DNA of 64,000 nucleotides from contig CAMXIF010000003.1 of the NCBI GenBank assembly GCA_947243845.1, positions 62,001 to 126,000 on the forward strand, in the 5' to 3' direction. The notes below the pieces were generated by a model. That model made no database searches. It was not told the DNA's origin and was given only the letters and a program-made list of their open reading frames with translations. The translations under genes were made by a program, and so were the position numbers. Positions 1 through 8,077 of the stretch are shown one piece after another. The stretch comes from an uncultured bacterium. Lineage in GTDB: Bacteria; Bacillota; Clostridia; Lachnospirales; Lachnospiraceae. Numbering within the stretch: the stretch's first letter is position 1; every line of letters starts with the position of its first letter.

Positions 1-250
1 TTTTGTTTTCCTGAAAGACCATGTGCACATTTACCAGACCGTTGCGCGTCAATTCCAGCATATGTTCGCTGAATTTGAGCCGGTTTTTGGTAGGCTGGCT
101 GAATCCTTCCGTAATCTCCTCATAGATCACATAATGTTTATCATTCTTTTTATAATAATCGCCGATCATGACCATCTCAATCTTATCGGCATCCTCTTCC
201 CGCTGATCAAACTGCAGCCCCTGCAGTGTCAGCAGCACTTCCTTTGTCAT
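1..250 (-). CDS. DUF1934 family protein (partial, runs off window)
   Basis: The minus strand reads an open frame from an ATG at 250 to the window edge, about 83 residues, so the C-terminus is missing. The start is chosen because GGAGAG lies 7 nt upstream; an in-frame ATG at 265 has no good ribosome binding site. The N-terminus (TKEVLLTLQGLQFD) followed by alternating strands and KNRLKF resembles DUF1934 (YwiB-like) small beta-barrel proteins, whose biochemical role is not established. It lies 88 nt downstream of murI on the same strand, a common arrangement in clostridia, so it is probably the last or a late gene of that operon. Confidence 0.7.
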   Translation of the reverse strand, partial: MTKEVLLTLQGLQFDQREEDADKIEMVMIGDYYKKNDKHYVIYEEITEGFSQPTKNRLKFSEHMLELTRNGLVNVHMVFQENK

Positions 251-338
251 AGCAATACTCTCCATTTCTTACTGAACTTTATTCCCGCAGACACGTGCCA
301 AATGGCTGCTGGCAGACATTTGACGGCTATCGGGAAGA

Positions 339-1172
339 TCAAAATTCGTCAATATTGATGACCTTGGCCGAAAGAATGCCATAGGTCAGGATGGAATTGG
401 CAAACCGCTGGAACTTATCCGCCGCATCACTGACAAAAAACCGGTACAGCTCTGTGCCGAGTCCGGGACGGTGTTCACTCTCAAGCCCCTTTTCCAAAAG
501 CATCTCCTTCAACTCCCTGGCTGTCTCGTATGCCGGATTGACCAGTGTCACCTGCTTCCCCATAATCCTGCCCACAGTAGAACGGATCATCGGATAGTGG
601 GTGCAGCCCAGTATCAGAGTATCAATATCGCTGTCTATCAGCTCTGTCAGATACCGTCTGGCGATCTCGTCTGTCACCGGATCCTCCCATAGCCCCTCCT
701 CTACCAAAGGCACAAAAAGAGGACAGGCCTTACCCATTATCTTGATACTTCTGTCGTTTTGTTGTATGTATCGGTTATAGATACCGCTATTGATCGTAGC
801 TTCCGTGGCAATCACACCAATCTTGCCGTTCTTCGTAGCCTCGATTGCCGCTTTGGCGCCGGGCCTCACCACCCCGATGATTGGAACATCCACCTCATGT
901 TCCAATTCATCCAGCGCATAAGCGCTGGCCGTGTTACAAGCCACCACAATGGCTTTCACCTGCTGCGTCATCAGGAAATTTACAATCTGTCTGGAATATT
1001 TCATCACGGTTTCCTTTGACTTACTGCCGTAAGGCACCCGCGCCGTATCCCCAAAATATACAATCCTCTCGTTGGGAAGCTGCCGCATGATCTCCCGCGC
1101 CACCGTAAGTCCCCCGACTCCCGAATCAAACACCCCGATCGGGCTGTTATGCCATTCTTCCTGTCCGTTCAT
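339..1172 (-). CDS. murI: Glutamate racemase
   Basis: Glutamate racemase interconverts L- and D-glutamate and supplies D-Glu for peptidoglycan in the cytoplasm. The 277-residue product has the family length. The N-terminal motif PIGVFDSGVGGLTV (11-24), the catalytic Cys79 in VACNTASA and Cys190 in LGCTHYP, and GDTARVPYG (41-49) are all present, so both acid/base cysteines are intact. The ATG follows the stop of the upstream small gene by 1 nt, which suggests translational coupling. DUF1934 follows downstream. Nothing about it looks unusual. Confidence 0.96.
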   Translation of the reverse strand: MNGQEEWHNSPIGVFDSGVGGLTVAREIMRQLPNERIVYFGDTARVPYGSKSKETVMKYSRQIVNFLMTQQVKAIVVACNTASAYALDELEHEVDVPIIGVVRPGAKAAIEATKNGKIGVIATEATINSGIYNRYIQQNDRSIKIMGKACPLFVPLVEEGLWEDPVTDEIARRYLTELIDSDIDTLILGCTHYPMIRSTVGRIMGKQVTLVNPAYETARELKEMLLEKGLESEHRPGLGTELYRFFVSDAADKFQRFANSILTYGILSAKVINIDEF

Positions 1173-1173
1173 T

Positions 1174-1419
1174 CTATTCTTTGCCTTTCCCTGTCATTTT
1201 CTCTTCCATCCATTCCAGAAATCTGCTCCTGATTACAATCTCGTCTCCCGAAGCCTCCAACAGATGCTCATAGATTTCCTGTTCCGTCATCTCCTGACAT
1301 TCCTCCGCTACAAATATCTGCTCAAAGGTCTCTTCCGTAAAGCACAGCTCCGGATATAAAATCCCCCACCAAGCCACCGCAAAAGCCGTGACCGCAAGGT
1401 TTCTCAGTTTATTCCACAT
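1174..1419 (-). CDS. Small hypothetical membrane-associated protein
   Basis: This 81-residue product is not recognised. I place the start at the ATG at 1419 because GGGAG sits 8 nt upstream; a further ATG at 1434 has no clear Shine-Dalgarno sequence. The N-terminal third (LRNLAVTAFAVAWWGILYP) is hydrophobic and could be a membrane anchor. The rest is rich in Glu and Met and probably helical. It lies immediately before murI (1 nt gap), so it is cotranscribed and possibly translationally coupled. Function is unknown. Confidence 0.6.
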   Translation of the reverse strand: MWNKLRNLAVTAFAVAWWGILYPELCFTEETFEQIFVAEECQEMTEQEIYEHLLEASGDEIVIRSRFLEWMEEKMTGKGKE

Positions 1420-1547
1420 ATGATACACTCCCATCTGCCAGCATTCGCTGACATTAAGAGTGTACCCGCCAGACAGCTTCCTATTCAGATTCTATCTATC
1501 TGTTTCTTTCTGTTTTTACTGCTTCTTATTATTTTTTACTTTATCTT

Positions 1548-2255
1548 TTACTGTCTCTTATCCTTTTTCTTTAGCTGCTGTTCCCGCTCTAAATGAATCT
1601 GCCTGATAATTGATTTTTCCTGATTGTCAATATGCAGTTTGGCCGCTTCCGCCGCCTTCTTCTTATCGCCCTGCAGAATACTTTCATATATCATCCTATG
1701 CTCATTTACCAGGTTATCATGCCCCTTCTCATCCTTGATGTATTCAAAGCGATACCGGTACATCTGCTCCGACAGGTTATTGATCAGCTGAATCAGACGC
1801 TGGTTGCCCGTAGCCCGCACGATAATGTCATGCAGGGCCACATCCGCACCCGCGATCGTAGTCACATCACCGGTTCTCGTTGCCTCTTCAAATTCGTCAC
1901 AAGCCCTTTTCAGCGCTTCCTTTTCTTCGAACGTAATGCGGTCACAGGCCAGTTCCACACAGAGTGCATCCAATGCCCGCCGTACCTCCAGGACATCCTG
2001 CAGACTCTTCTCCGTAATCTGTGCCACTTCTGCGCCCCGCCTGGGGATCATGGTGACCAGTCCTTCCAGTTCCAGTTTCCGGATTGCCTCCCTGATCGGC
2101 GTCCTGCTGACGCCCAGCCGGTTAGCCAGATGAATCTCCATCAACCTCTCACCCGGCTTCAGTTCTCCTGTTAAGATTGCCCGGCGCAGCGTGTTAAATA
2201 CCACATCCCGCAACGGGAGAAATTCGTCCATGTTCACTGTAAAGTTGTCGCCCAT
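1548..2255 (-). CDS. GntR family regulator, FadR/FCD subfamily
   Basis: A 235-residue DNA-binding regulator. Residues about 12-80 form the winged helix (LRRAILTGELKPGERL, then GVSRTPIREAIRKLELEGLV). Residues about 95-220 form the all-helical FCD ligand domain, with the metal-site type residues of the family (D, H and HR..H patterns such as NEHRMIYESI). FCD regulators usually sense organic acids; the ligand cannot be read here. It lies 29 nt downstream of ispE and is probably cotranscribed with it. The promoter upstream of ispE carries palindromes of the kind this subfamily binds, so autoregulation is a fair inference. Confidence 0.9.
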   Translation of the reverse strand: MGDNFTVNMDEFLPLRDVVFNTLRRAILTGELKPGERLMEIHLANRLGVSRTPIREAIRKLELEGLVTMIPRRGAEVAQITEKSLQDVLEVRRALDALCVELACDRITFEEKEALKRACDEFEEATRTGDVTTIAGADVALHDIIVRATGNQRLIQLINNLSEQMYRYRFEYIKDEKGHDNLVNEHRMIYESILQGDKKKAAEAAKLHIDNQEKSIIRQIHLEREQQLKKKDKRQ

Positions 2256-2284
2256 ATAGCCACGCCTTTCTTAATGCCAAACCG

Positions 2285-3160
2285 TCAGTTGCTCTTTGTA
2301 TCATAAAAGTTTGTCACAAATATCTGTCCCGCGAGCCCTTTTTCCAAAATAGCTGCTGCCGTCAATTCTGCCTGTTTCTTATCCGCAAACATCCCAAACA
2401 CCGTAGGACCGCTGCCGCTCATCAGAGCGTTTAACGCCCCCATTTGCCGCATCAGACCCTTTATTTGTTCTATAACCGGATATTCGGGCACTGTCACGGT
2501 CTCCAGCACATTACCCATTCTGTCACAGATACCCTGCAGACTCCCCTCCGAAAGCGCCTGTACCATTCCATCAATATCCGGATGATACTGCAGCCGATCC
2601 ACATGCAGATTCCCATAGACAAAGGCAGTGGAAACATTGATATCCGGCTTCGCCACCACCAGATATGCGCTTGGCGGTGCAGGAAGTGGTGTCAATACCT
2701 CTCCAATCCCTTCAGACAACATGGTGCCTCCCACAATACAATACGGAATGTCCGCCCCCAGCTTCACACCGAGGCGCTGCAGTTGTTCCACCTCGTATCC
2801 CATATCAAAAAGTACATTTAAGCCCCGCATGGCCGCCGCCGCATCGGAACTTCCCCCTGCCATGCCGGCGGCAATGGGAATCCGTTTGGTAAGGCTAATC
2901 TTAACACCTTCCGTGATTTTCTTTTCATTTAATAAAAGGGCTGCCGCCCGGCAGATCAGATTATCCTGATTGGTGGGCAATTCTTCATTATCAGTCTGTA
3001 GATATATGCCCGGCTTTGATGTCCGTTCCAGAAGCAGATCATCATAAATGTCTACTGTCTGCATGATCATCTTAACCTCATGATAACCGTCCGGCCGGCG
3101 GCGCAGGACATCCAGCCCGATATTGATCTTGGCATAGGCTCTCTCTTGGATTTGCTGCAT
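2285..3160 (-). CDS. ispE: 4-diphosphocytidyl-2-C-methyl-D-erythritol kinase
   Basis: IspE phosphorylates 4-diphosphocytidyl-methylerythritol in the MEP pathway of isoprenoid synthesis. The 291-residue length is typical. The GHMP kinase signatures are visible: AYAKINIGLDV near the N-terminus, the glycine-rich ATP loop PIAAGMAGGSSDAAA around residues 91-105, and SGSGPTVFG near the C-terminus. GAGGAG lies 6 nt before the ATG. A strong sigma-A-type promoter is upstream at 3234-3262. The GntR gene follows after 29 nt. Confidence 0.95.
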   Translation of the reverse strand: MQQIQERAYAKINIGLDVLRRRPDGYHEVKMIMQTVDIYDDLLLERTSKPGIYLQTDNEELPTNQDNLICRAAALLLNEKKITEGVKISLTKRIPIAAGMAGGSSDAAAAMRGLNVLFDMGYEVEQLQRLGVKLGADIPYCIVGGTMLSEGIGEVLTPLPAPPSAYLVVAKPDINVSTAFVYGNLHVDRLQYHPDIDGMVQALSEGSLQGICDRMGNVLETVTVPEYPVIEQIKGLMRQMGALNALMSGSGPTVFGMFADKKQAELTAAAILEKGLAGQIFVTNFYDTKSN

Positions 3161-3208
3161 CTTTATCTCCTCGAATCGTTTCAGTTGAGAATGTTACTTG
3201 TAATTGCA

Positions 3209-3245
3209 TTTTGTATACAAAAGATTGTACTTAATTCTATACAAT
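3209..3245. promoter_or_regulatory. Candidate GntR operator palindromes
   Basis: A perfect 14-bp palindrome TTTTGTATACAAAA (3209-3222) sits just downstream of the predicted start. A second inverted repeat, ATTGTA-N10-TACAAT (3224-3245), covers the -10 box. The core TTGTATACAA fits the T.GT...AC.A pattern described for FadR-type GntR operators. Assignment to the GntR protein encoded in this operon is inference. Confidence 0.5.
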
Positions 3246-3262
3246 TTGGACGTTTTTGTCAA
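3234..3262 (-). promoter_or_regulatory. Sigma-A-type promoter for ispE-gntR
   Basis: On the minus strand TTGACA (3257-3262) is followed, after exactly 17 nt, by TAGAAT (3234-3239). This is a near-consensus housekeeping promoter, with an expected start near 3227 and a leader of about 65 nt. Confidence 0.75.
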
Positions 3263-3530
3263 TATAACCGTATCTTTTGGGTCAAACCTGTAAGACCAGA
3301 GAAAAATTAAGTCCCATAGCCATGGCCCCTCATTTACCGCTTCTACATTCACTCCACGTCATGAACGGTCAATTTCTTGTTGTAAAAAGTAAAAAATATC
3401 ACATTTGACTTCTAATTAATCTGGGAAAATGGTACGATATAATATATAAATAGTGGGGATTGCCCTGGGAATCTCTGCTTGTTATGATACAACATAAACC
3501 AATCACAAACATTTCCAAGGAGGGATACCG
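3263..3530. other. Divergent intergenic region before the 3531 gene
   Basis: Together with the ispE leader this makes a 370-bp gene-free stretch. On the plus strand TATAAT is at 3438-3443, with no good -35 box at the right distance; TTGACT at 3405-3410 is 27 nt away. TAAT (3413-3416) and TACGATAT (3433-3440) are 16 nt apart and weakly resemble a flagellar sigma-28 promoter. The SD AGGAGGG lies shortly before the ATG at 3531. I see no RNA gene here. Confidence 0.4.
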
Positions 3531-4160
3531 ATGAGCGTAAATGGAATTACCAGTACAACCAGTACTTACGATCCTTATCAGACAACACAGCCCAGCACAA
3601 AGCCTGCGGAAGAGACAGGCGCAGCTTCCGGCTCTACATCTACAAAGGATGAAAGCGGCGTTGTCTATGAGCCTTCAAAAGAAAACACTACAACTTCAGC
3701 AAAGACATATACGCAGAATACTGAATTAGTAAACAAGCTGAAGGCTGATGCTGAGTCACACACCAAACAGCTGCAGAACATCGTACAGCAGTTGATGACC
3801 AAGCAGGGTCAGACTTATAACAATGCCAATGATATGTGGCGTTTCCTTGCAAGCGGCAAGTTCGAAGTGGACGAGGCAACCAAACTGCAGGCACAAAAGG
3901 ATATCGCTGAGGACGGTTACTGGGGTGTTAACCAGACTTCTGACAGGATTATTGATTTTGCCAAGGCTCTGACAGGCGGCGATCCGAGTAAGATCGAGGA
4001 TATGCGCGATGCCTTCAAGAAGGGCTATGAGCAGGCTGAGAAGACCTGGGGCGGCGAACTGCCTGAGATCTCCAAACAGACTTATGACGCAGTTATGGAG
4101 AAATTTGATAAGATGGCTGAGGAAGCAGGACAGACAACGGCTGCTACTACCACCAACTAA
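3531..4160 (+). CDS. Conserved hypothetical protein with Ser/Thr-rich N-terminus
   Basis: This 209-residue protein is not assigned to a named family. Residues 1-60 are low-complexity Ser/Thr/Glu (repeated TTST and TTQ runs). Residues 60-195 look like a folded helical domain with a dense conserved-looking stretch: NNANDMWRFLASGKFEVDE, EDGYWGVNQTSDRI and KKGYEQAEKTWGGELPEIS. The C-terminus returns to Ala/Thr. There is no signal peptide or membrane segment. It is monocistronic: own leader upstream and a strong terminator 20 nt after the stop. Composition suggests a surface- or appendage-related protein, but that is a guess. Confidence 0.75.
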   Translation: MSVNGITSTTSTYDPYQTTQPSTKPAEETGAASGSTSTKDESGVVYEPSKENTTTSAKTYTQNTELVNKLKADAESHTKQLQNIVQQLMTKQGQTYNNANDMWRFLASGKFEVDEATKLQAQKDIAEDGYWGVNQTSDRIIDFAKALTGGDPSKIEDMRDAFKKGYEQAEKTWGGELPEISKQTYDAVMEKFDKMAEEAGQTTAATTTN

Positions 4161-4180
4161 TAACTTATACTGTTAACAAG

Positions 4181-4214
4181 AAGGAACCAGAGTATTATCT
4201 CTGGTTCCTTTTTT
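4181..4214 (+). terminator. Intrinsic terminator after the 3531 gene
   Basis: A perfect 10-bp stem GGAACCAGAG / CTCTGGTTCC encloses a 6-nt loop and is followed by six T residues. It separates the 3531 gene from the beta-galactosidase gene. Confidence 0.92.
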
Positions 4215-4227
4215 GTGCCAAATCAGA

Positions 4228-4233
4228 TATAAT
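4228..4233 (+). promoter_or_regulatory. Possible -10 box for the beta-galactosidase gene
   Basis: TATAAT lies 49 nt before the ATG at 4282 and just after the preceding terminator. The -35 region overlaps the terminator T-tract and matches the consensus poorly, so the gene may need an activator. Confidence 0.4.
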
Positions 4234-4281
4234 TGAAAATAAGAATAAAGACGCTGCACTCCAGCGCAGAGAGAGGTATCT

Positions 4282-6297
4282 ATGATTGAAAATGCAAAAA
4301 TAAAGAAAATCCCCTACGGCGGAGACTATAACCCGGAGCAATGGCCTGAGGATACATGGGATGAAGACATGAGGCTTTTTAAACTGGCCCATATCGATAT
4401 CGTCACCCTCAATGTTTTCAGCTGGGCATCCCTACAGTCCGATGATGATACCTACCATTTTGATAAACTGGACAAGATCATGGAACTGGTGGACCGGCAT
4501 GGTCTCAAAGTATGTCTGGCTACCTCCACCGGCGCCCATCCGGCCTGGATAGCCAGAAAACACCCTGACATCCTGCGCGTAGAAAATAACGGCATGAAAC
4601 GGAAATTTGGCGGCCGGCACAACTCCTGCCCCAATAGCCCGACCTACCGGAAATATGCCCCGGCGCTGGCTGCAAAGCTGGCCGAGCGCTACAAAGGATA
4701 TGACAACATCGTCTCCTGGCATATCTCCAACGAATACGGCGGGGAATGTTACTGTGAAAACTGTGAGAAAAAGTTCCGGGAATGGCTGAAAAACAAATAC
4801 CAAACCATTGAGGAAGTAAACCGTGTCTGGGATACTGCCTTCTGGGGTCACACTTTCTATGATTTTGAGGATATTGTGGTTCCCAATCAGTTGTCCGAGC
4901 ATTTTGACAAGGATCGCACCATGTTCCAGGGCATCTCTCTGGATTACAGGCGTTTTAATTCGGAAAGCATCTTAAATGCCTACCGCCTGGAGTATGACGC
5001 CATCCATACCATTACACCGGACATCCCCATCACCACCAACCTGATGGGAACCTATCAGCCTCTGGATTATCAGATGTGGGCCAGATACATGGATTTCGTC
5101 TCCTGGGACAATTATCCTGCCAACGATACCCCGCCGGAAGAAACTGCCATGCGGCATGACCTGATGCGCGGCTTAAAGCAAGGCAAACCCTTCGCTCTGA
5201 TGGAGCAGACTCCCTCCGTGACCAACTGGCTGCCTTACAACATGCTCAAGCGTCCCGGTGTCATGCGGCTCTTAAGTTATCAGGCCGTGGCCCACGGTGC
5301 AGACACAGTCATGTTTTTTCAGATGAAAAGAAGCATTGGCGCCTGCGAGAAATACCATGGCGCTGTGATAGACCATGCGGGACACGAAAACACCCGCGTA
5401 TTCAGGGAAATCAGTGAATTGGGCGCAGAACTTGATCGGCTGGGTTCTAAGACCCTGGGCGCAAGATGCGATGCAAAAGCCGCCATCGTCTTTGACTGGG
5501 ATAATTGGTGGGCCATCTCCTATTCCGCCGGTCCTTCCGTCTATCTGGACTATTGCAAGGAAATAGTCCGCTATTATAAGGCGCTCCACAACCAGAATAT
5601 TCCCGTGGACATGATCGGCGTGGAAGATGATTTGTCCGCTTATTCCCTGGTGATTGCACCCGTACTCTATATGGTCAAGACCGGCTATGACGAGAAAATA
5701 CGCTCCTATGTGCAAAACGGCGGCCGGTTCCTGACCACCTTTTTCAGTGGTTACGTGGATGAACATGATCTGGTGACCATCGGCGGCTATCCCGGAAGAC
5801 TGCGGGACATCCTTGGCATTTGGGTGGAAGAAGAAGACGCCCTGCCGGAGGATATGTGCAACCTCTTTACCTATAAGGGAAAAGCCTATCCTGCAGCCAT
5901 GCTTTGCGACCTGCTGCACCCGGAAGGCGCCGAGGTTCTTTGTACCTATGAAAAAGATTTCTACGCCGGTATGCCGGTACTGACAAAACATGCCTTTGGC
6001 AAAGGCTTCGGTTACTATGTAGCCACACAGTCAAATGAAGAATTTTATCAGGATTATCTGAGCGAAATCTGTGAAGAAGCCGGTATTGCACCGATCATGG
6101 ATACACCGGACAGTGTCGAATTGACCAGAAGAGTCAACAGCGAGGGAACATTTATATTTATACTTAATCATGGAGAATCCGCCTATGAGGGGACACTGCC
6201 TTTTGCGGGAACTGATCTTCTGAGCGGCCAAATATATGCCGCCGGTGACAGGATTGTGCTCGGCGGAAAAGACGTGGCTATCTTATTGCTTGCCTAA
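4282..6297 (+). CDS. Beta-galactosidase, glycoside hydrolase family 42
   Basis: A 671-residue cytoplasmic enzyme expected to hydrolyse terminal beta-galactosides. The N-terminal (beta/alpha)8 barrel begins YGGDYNPEQWPEDTW. The acid/base Glu151 is in SWHISNEYGG and the nucleophile Glu309 in FALMEQTPSVTNW. Cys116, Cys156, Cys158 and Cys161 match the zinc cluster of GH42 enzymes. A trimerisation-type domain (about 395-600) and a small beta domain follow. AGAGAGG precedes the ATG. There is no signal peptide, so the substrate must be imported, yet no transporter is adjacent. The last 15 nt overlap the convergent sortase gene. Confidence 0.95.
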   Translation: MIENAKIKKIPYGGDYNPEQWPEDTWDEDMRLFKLAHIDIVTLNVFSWASLQSDDDTYHFDKLDKIMELVDRHGLKVCLATSTGAHPAWIARKHPDILRVENNGMKRKFGGRHNSCPNSPTYRKYAPALAAKLAERYKGYDNIVSWHISNEYGGECYCENCEKKFREWLKNKYQTIEEVNRVWDTAFWGHTFYDFEDIVVPNQLSEHFDKDRTMFQGISLDYRRFNSESILNAYRLEYDAIHTITPDIPITTNLMGTYQPLDYQMWARYMDFVSWDNYPANDTPPEETAMRHDLMRGLKQGKPFALMEQTPSVTNWLPYNMLKRPGVMRLLSYQAVAHGADTVMFFQMKRSIGACEKYHGAVIDHAGHENTRVFREISELGAELDRLGSKTLGARCDAKAAIVFDWDNWWAISYSAGPSVYLDYCKEIVRYYKALHNQNIPVDMIGVEDDLSAYSLVIAPVLYMVKTGYDEKIRSYVQNGGRFLTTFFSGYVDEHDLVTIGGYPGRLRDILGIWVEEEDALPEDMCNLFTYKGKAYPAAMLCDLLHPEGAEVLCTYEKDFYAGMPVLTKHAFGKGFGYYVATQSNEEFYQDYLSEICEEAGIAPIMDTPDSVELTRRVNSEGTFIFILNHGESAYEGTLPFAGTDLLSGQIYAAGDRIVLGGKDVAILLLA

Positions 6298-7230
6298 ACC
6301 TGAATTCCGCTTCGCCACTACCACAAACCGTCCATCCTGTACATGATAGGCGCATGTGGATAAAGTCAGGAAAGTATCTCCAAACTGCGCCTCTACACCT
6401 GTATCATAAAGAGAGAGTTCCTTGATATTGCTGTAAAAATCATCGAACTCTTCCTGGGTGTCGGCCTCATAAAACTGATAGTATTTGAACACATCATCAT
6501 CCGCATCGTAAACCTGCGACCGGAAGACTGCTATGATATCATAAGTGCGTTCCTCATAAAGCGTGTCAAAGGAAATCCTGGAATGCTCCTTATAAAAGCT
6601 CTCCTTCTGGTACAGATCCAAATCCCCGAACATGGAACCGTCTTTCATGTTGTGTCCATATATGACGAAATTGGTTCCTGCTTGCAGGTCGGCGTGGTTT
6701 TTCACATAGAGACACCCGTATTTACTGTTGCCTCCATAAAAATCATGGTGCAGATAGTATTCGTTATCCGCATTCTGCAGGATAGGATAGTCAATCTTCA
6801 TGCCATCTATGGAAAGCCATCCTACCAAATCCTTGTTTTCATGATACAGCTTCACATACTTGTCCAGCATGACGGCCTCGCCACCGTCTACAGCCATACC
6901 GTTATCTGTCTGTGCAGCGGAAATATCTTCCGCATCATTCTCTCCCGTCTGTGCTGCAGAAGCGTCTTTCTCCGTGTCCGCCCCGGTCTGCAATGCAGCT
7001 CTGTCCGCCTGCAGCGAACTGTCATCTTGCAGGACAGAAATGATACCCGTCTCCGGGGCCTCCCCTTCCGCAACATATTCCACGGGCACCTCCGTCATCT
7101 TCCGCAGGGCCTCCTGCTGCGCTTTACTCTGCATGGATTCGCGGCATGCCTGACCAATAGGAATCAGGCATGCCACAAATACTGCAAGACAAAGAATCTT
7201 TATTATCTTCCTTATCTGTTTACTCTTCAT
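6283..7230 (-). CDS. Class B sortase
   Basis: A 315-residue membrane-anchored transpeptidase that would attach surface proteins to the cell wall. Residues 8-27 are the N-terminal membrane anchor. Residues 50-125 are a low-complexity linker with a repeated AAQT motif, longer than usual. The catalytic domain carries His193 (VIYGHNM), Cys293 (TLSTCAY) and Arg301 (GRFVVVAKR), and the class B features LVGWLSIDG and IDYPI. Its start overlaps the end of the upstream surface-protein frame by 11 nt, a sortase-substrate operon. The 3' end overlaps the beta-galactosidase gene by 15 nt tail to tail. Confidence 0.93.
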   Translation of the reverse strand: MKSKQIRKIIKILCLAVFVACLIPIGQACRESMQSKAQQEALRKMTEVPVEYVAEGEAPETGIISVLQDDSSLQADRAALQTGADTEKDASAAQTGENDAEDISAAQTDNGMAVDGGEAVMLDKYVKLYHENKDLVGWLSIDGMKIDYPILQNADNEYYLHHDFYGGNSKYGCLYVKNHADLQAGTNFVIYGHNMKDGSMFGDLDLYQKESFYKEHSRISFDTLYEERTYDIIAVFRSQVYDADDDVFKYYQFYEADTQEEFDDFYSNIKELSLYDTGVEAQFGDTFLTLSTCAYHVQDGRFVVVAKRNSGLGKQ

Positions 7231-8077
7231 AAACCTCTTTCCACTCCACAGCCGTCTGTTTACCGATACTGTGATAATACACTAACAGAGCAAATATTGC
7301 AATCAGGGCAATCCATCTGCGTATCCTGCCGCCGCGTTTCGCCCAGCCGATCATCCTTGAGACAAGTTCCTTCTTCGTCTCCTCACTCATCCCGTGCTTA
7401 CGGTCTGTAAAGTACAGCATTAGATAGGTCAAACCGGAGATCATCGCAAGCGTTGCACACAGTTCTATCGGTGTATTGTCCTGCGTCTTAGGTTCATTAT
7501 CCCTTGTCTGTGACGTTTTGCCGGCCGCCGTGCTGACAACAGCTGTACCACCCGTCTTTGCAACATCTTTATAGATGATAGCATACGTAGAGAAGCAATC
7601 CGTGGCAATAGAGATAGTATCCGCACCGGTATCCAGGTCATCGAGGATCTCAGCCTTTCCGTCATGTACCCGGATAATGGCAAATACTCTCGTCTTGCTA
7701 TCGTCCGTATTCCGCAGTCTTTCGGGCACGGCAATCGTCACAATAATCTTGTCGGAAGTCCTGGCGATATCAGTACGTTGTGTCCCCACCAGCTTATACA
7801 GGCTAATGTCCAGATACTGTCCAAGGCTGAAACTCGGCAGGGATTTGCTCAATGTTCTTTCTACTACGCTCTTATCTTCACTGCTTACGCTGTCAGCGGC
7901 ATCCTTCACGTCAAGGACAAGTCTTATGTCTACACCGCCGCCTACCAGCTGTTTCTCCGTATCTGTCAGAAGGATATCCGACAGTTCCGCCAGAGGTGTT
8001 GCTATGATCGTATCAAAGGTATCTTCCGCCTTGACATGCACTTCCTTGCGAAGGAATCCCTGATTCTCACTTTTCAC
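7220..8077 (-). CDS. C-terminal part of frameshifted sortase substrate
   Basis: This 285-residue frame would start at GTG 8077, overlapping the stop of the preceding frame, but it has no signal peptide and only a weak ribosome binding site. It looks like the rest of the protein encoded at 8074-8994, out of phase by one base. Residues 20-170 form a domain common in clostridial surface proteins (IRLVLDVKDAADSV, SLGQYLDISLYKLVG, FSTYAIIYKD). A PKTQDNTP sorting-type motif and a hydrophobic segment (about 204-222) follow. Unusually, a 30-residue basic stretch and a second hydrophobic segment (WIALIAIFALLVYYHSI) come after that. The sortase gene is directly downstream. Confidence 0.8.
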   Translation of the reverse strand: MKSENQGFLRKEVHVKAEDTFDTIIATPLAELSDILLTDTEKQLVGGGVDIRLVLDVKDAADSVSSEDKSVVERTLSKSLPSFSLGQYLDISLYKLVGTQRTDIARTSDKIIVTIAVPERLRNTDDSKTRVFAIIRVHDGKAEILDDLDTGADTISIATDCFSTYAIIYKDVAKTGGTAVVSTAAGKTSQTRDNEPKTQDNTPIELCATLAMISGLTYLMLYFTDRKHGMSEETKKELVSRMIGWAKRGGRIRRWIALIAIFALLVYYHSIGKQTAVEWKEVYEE

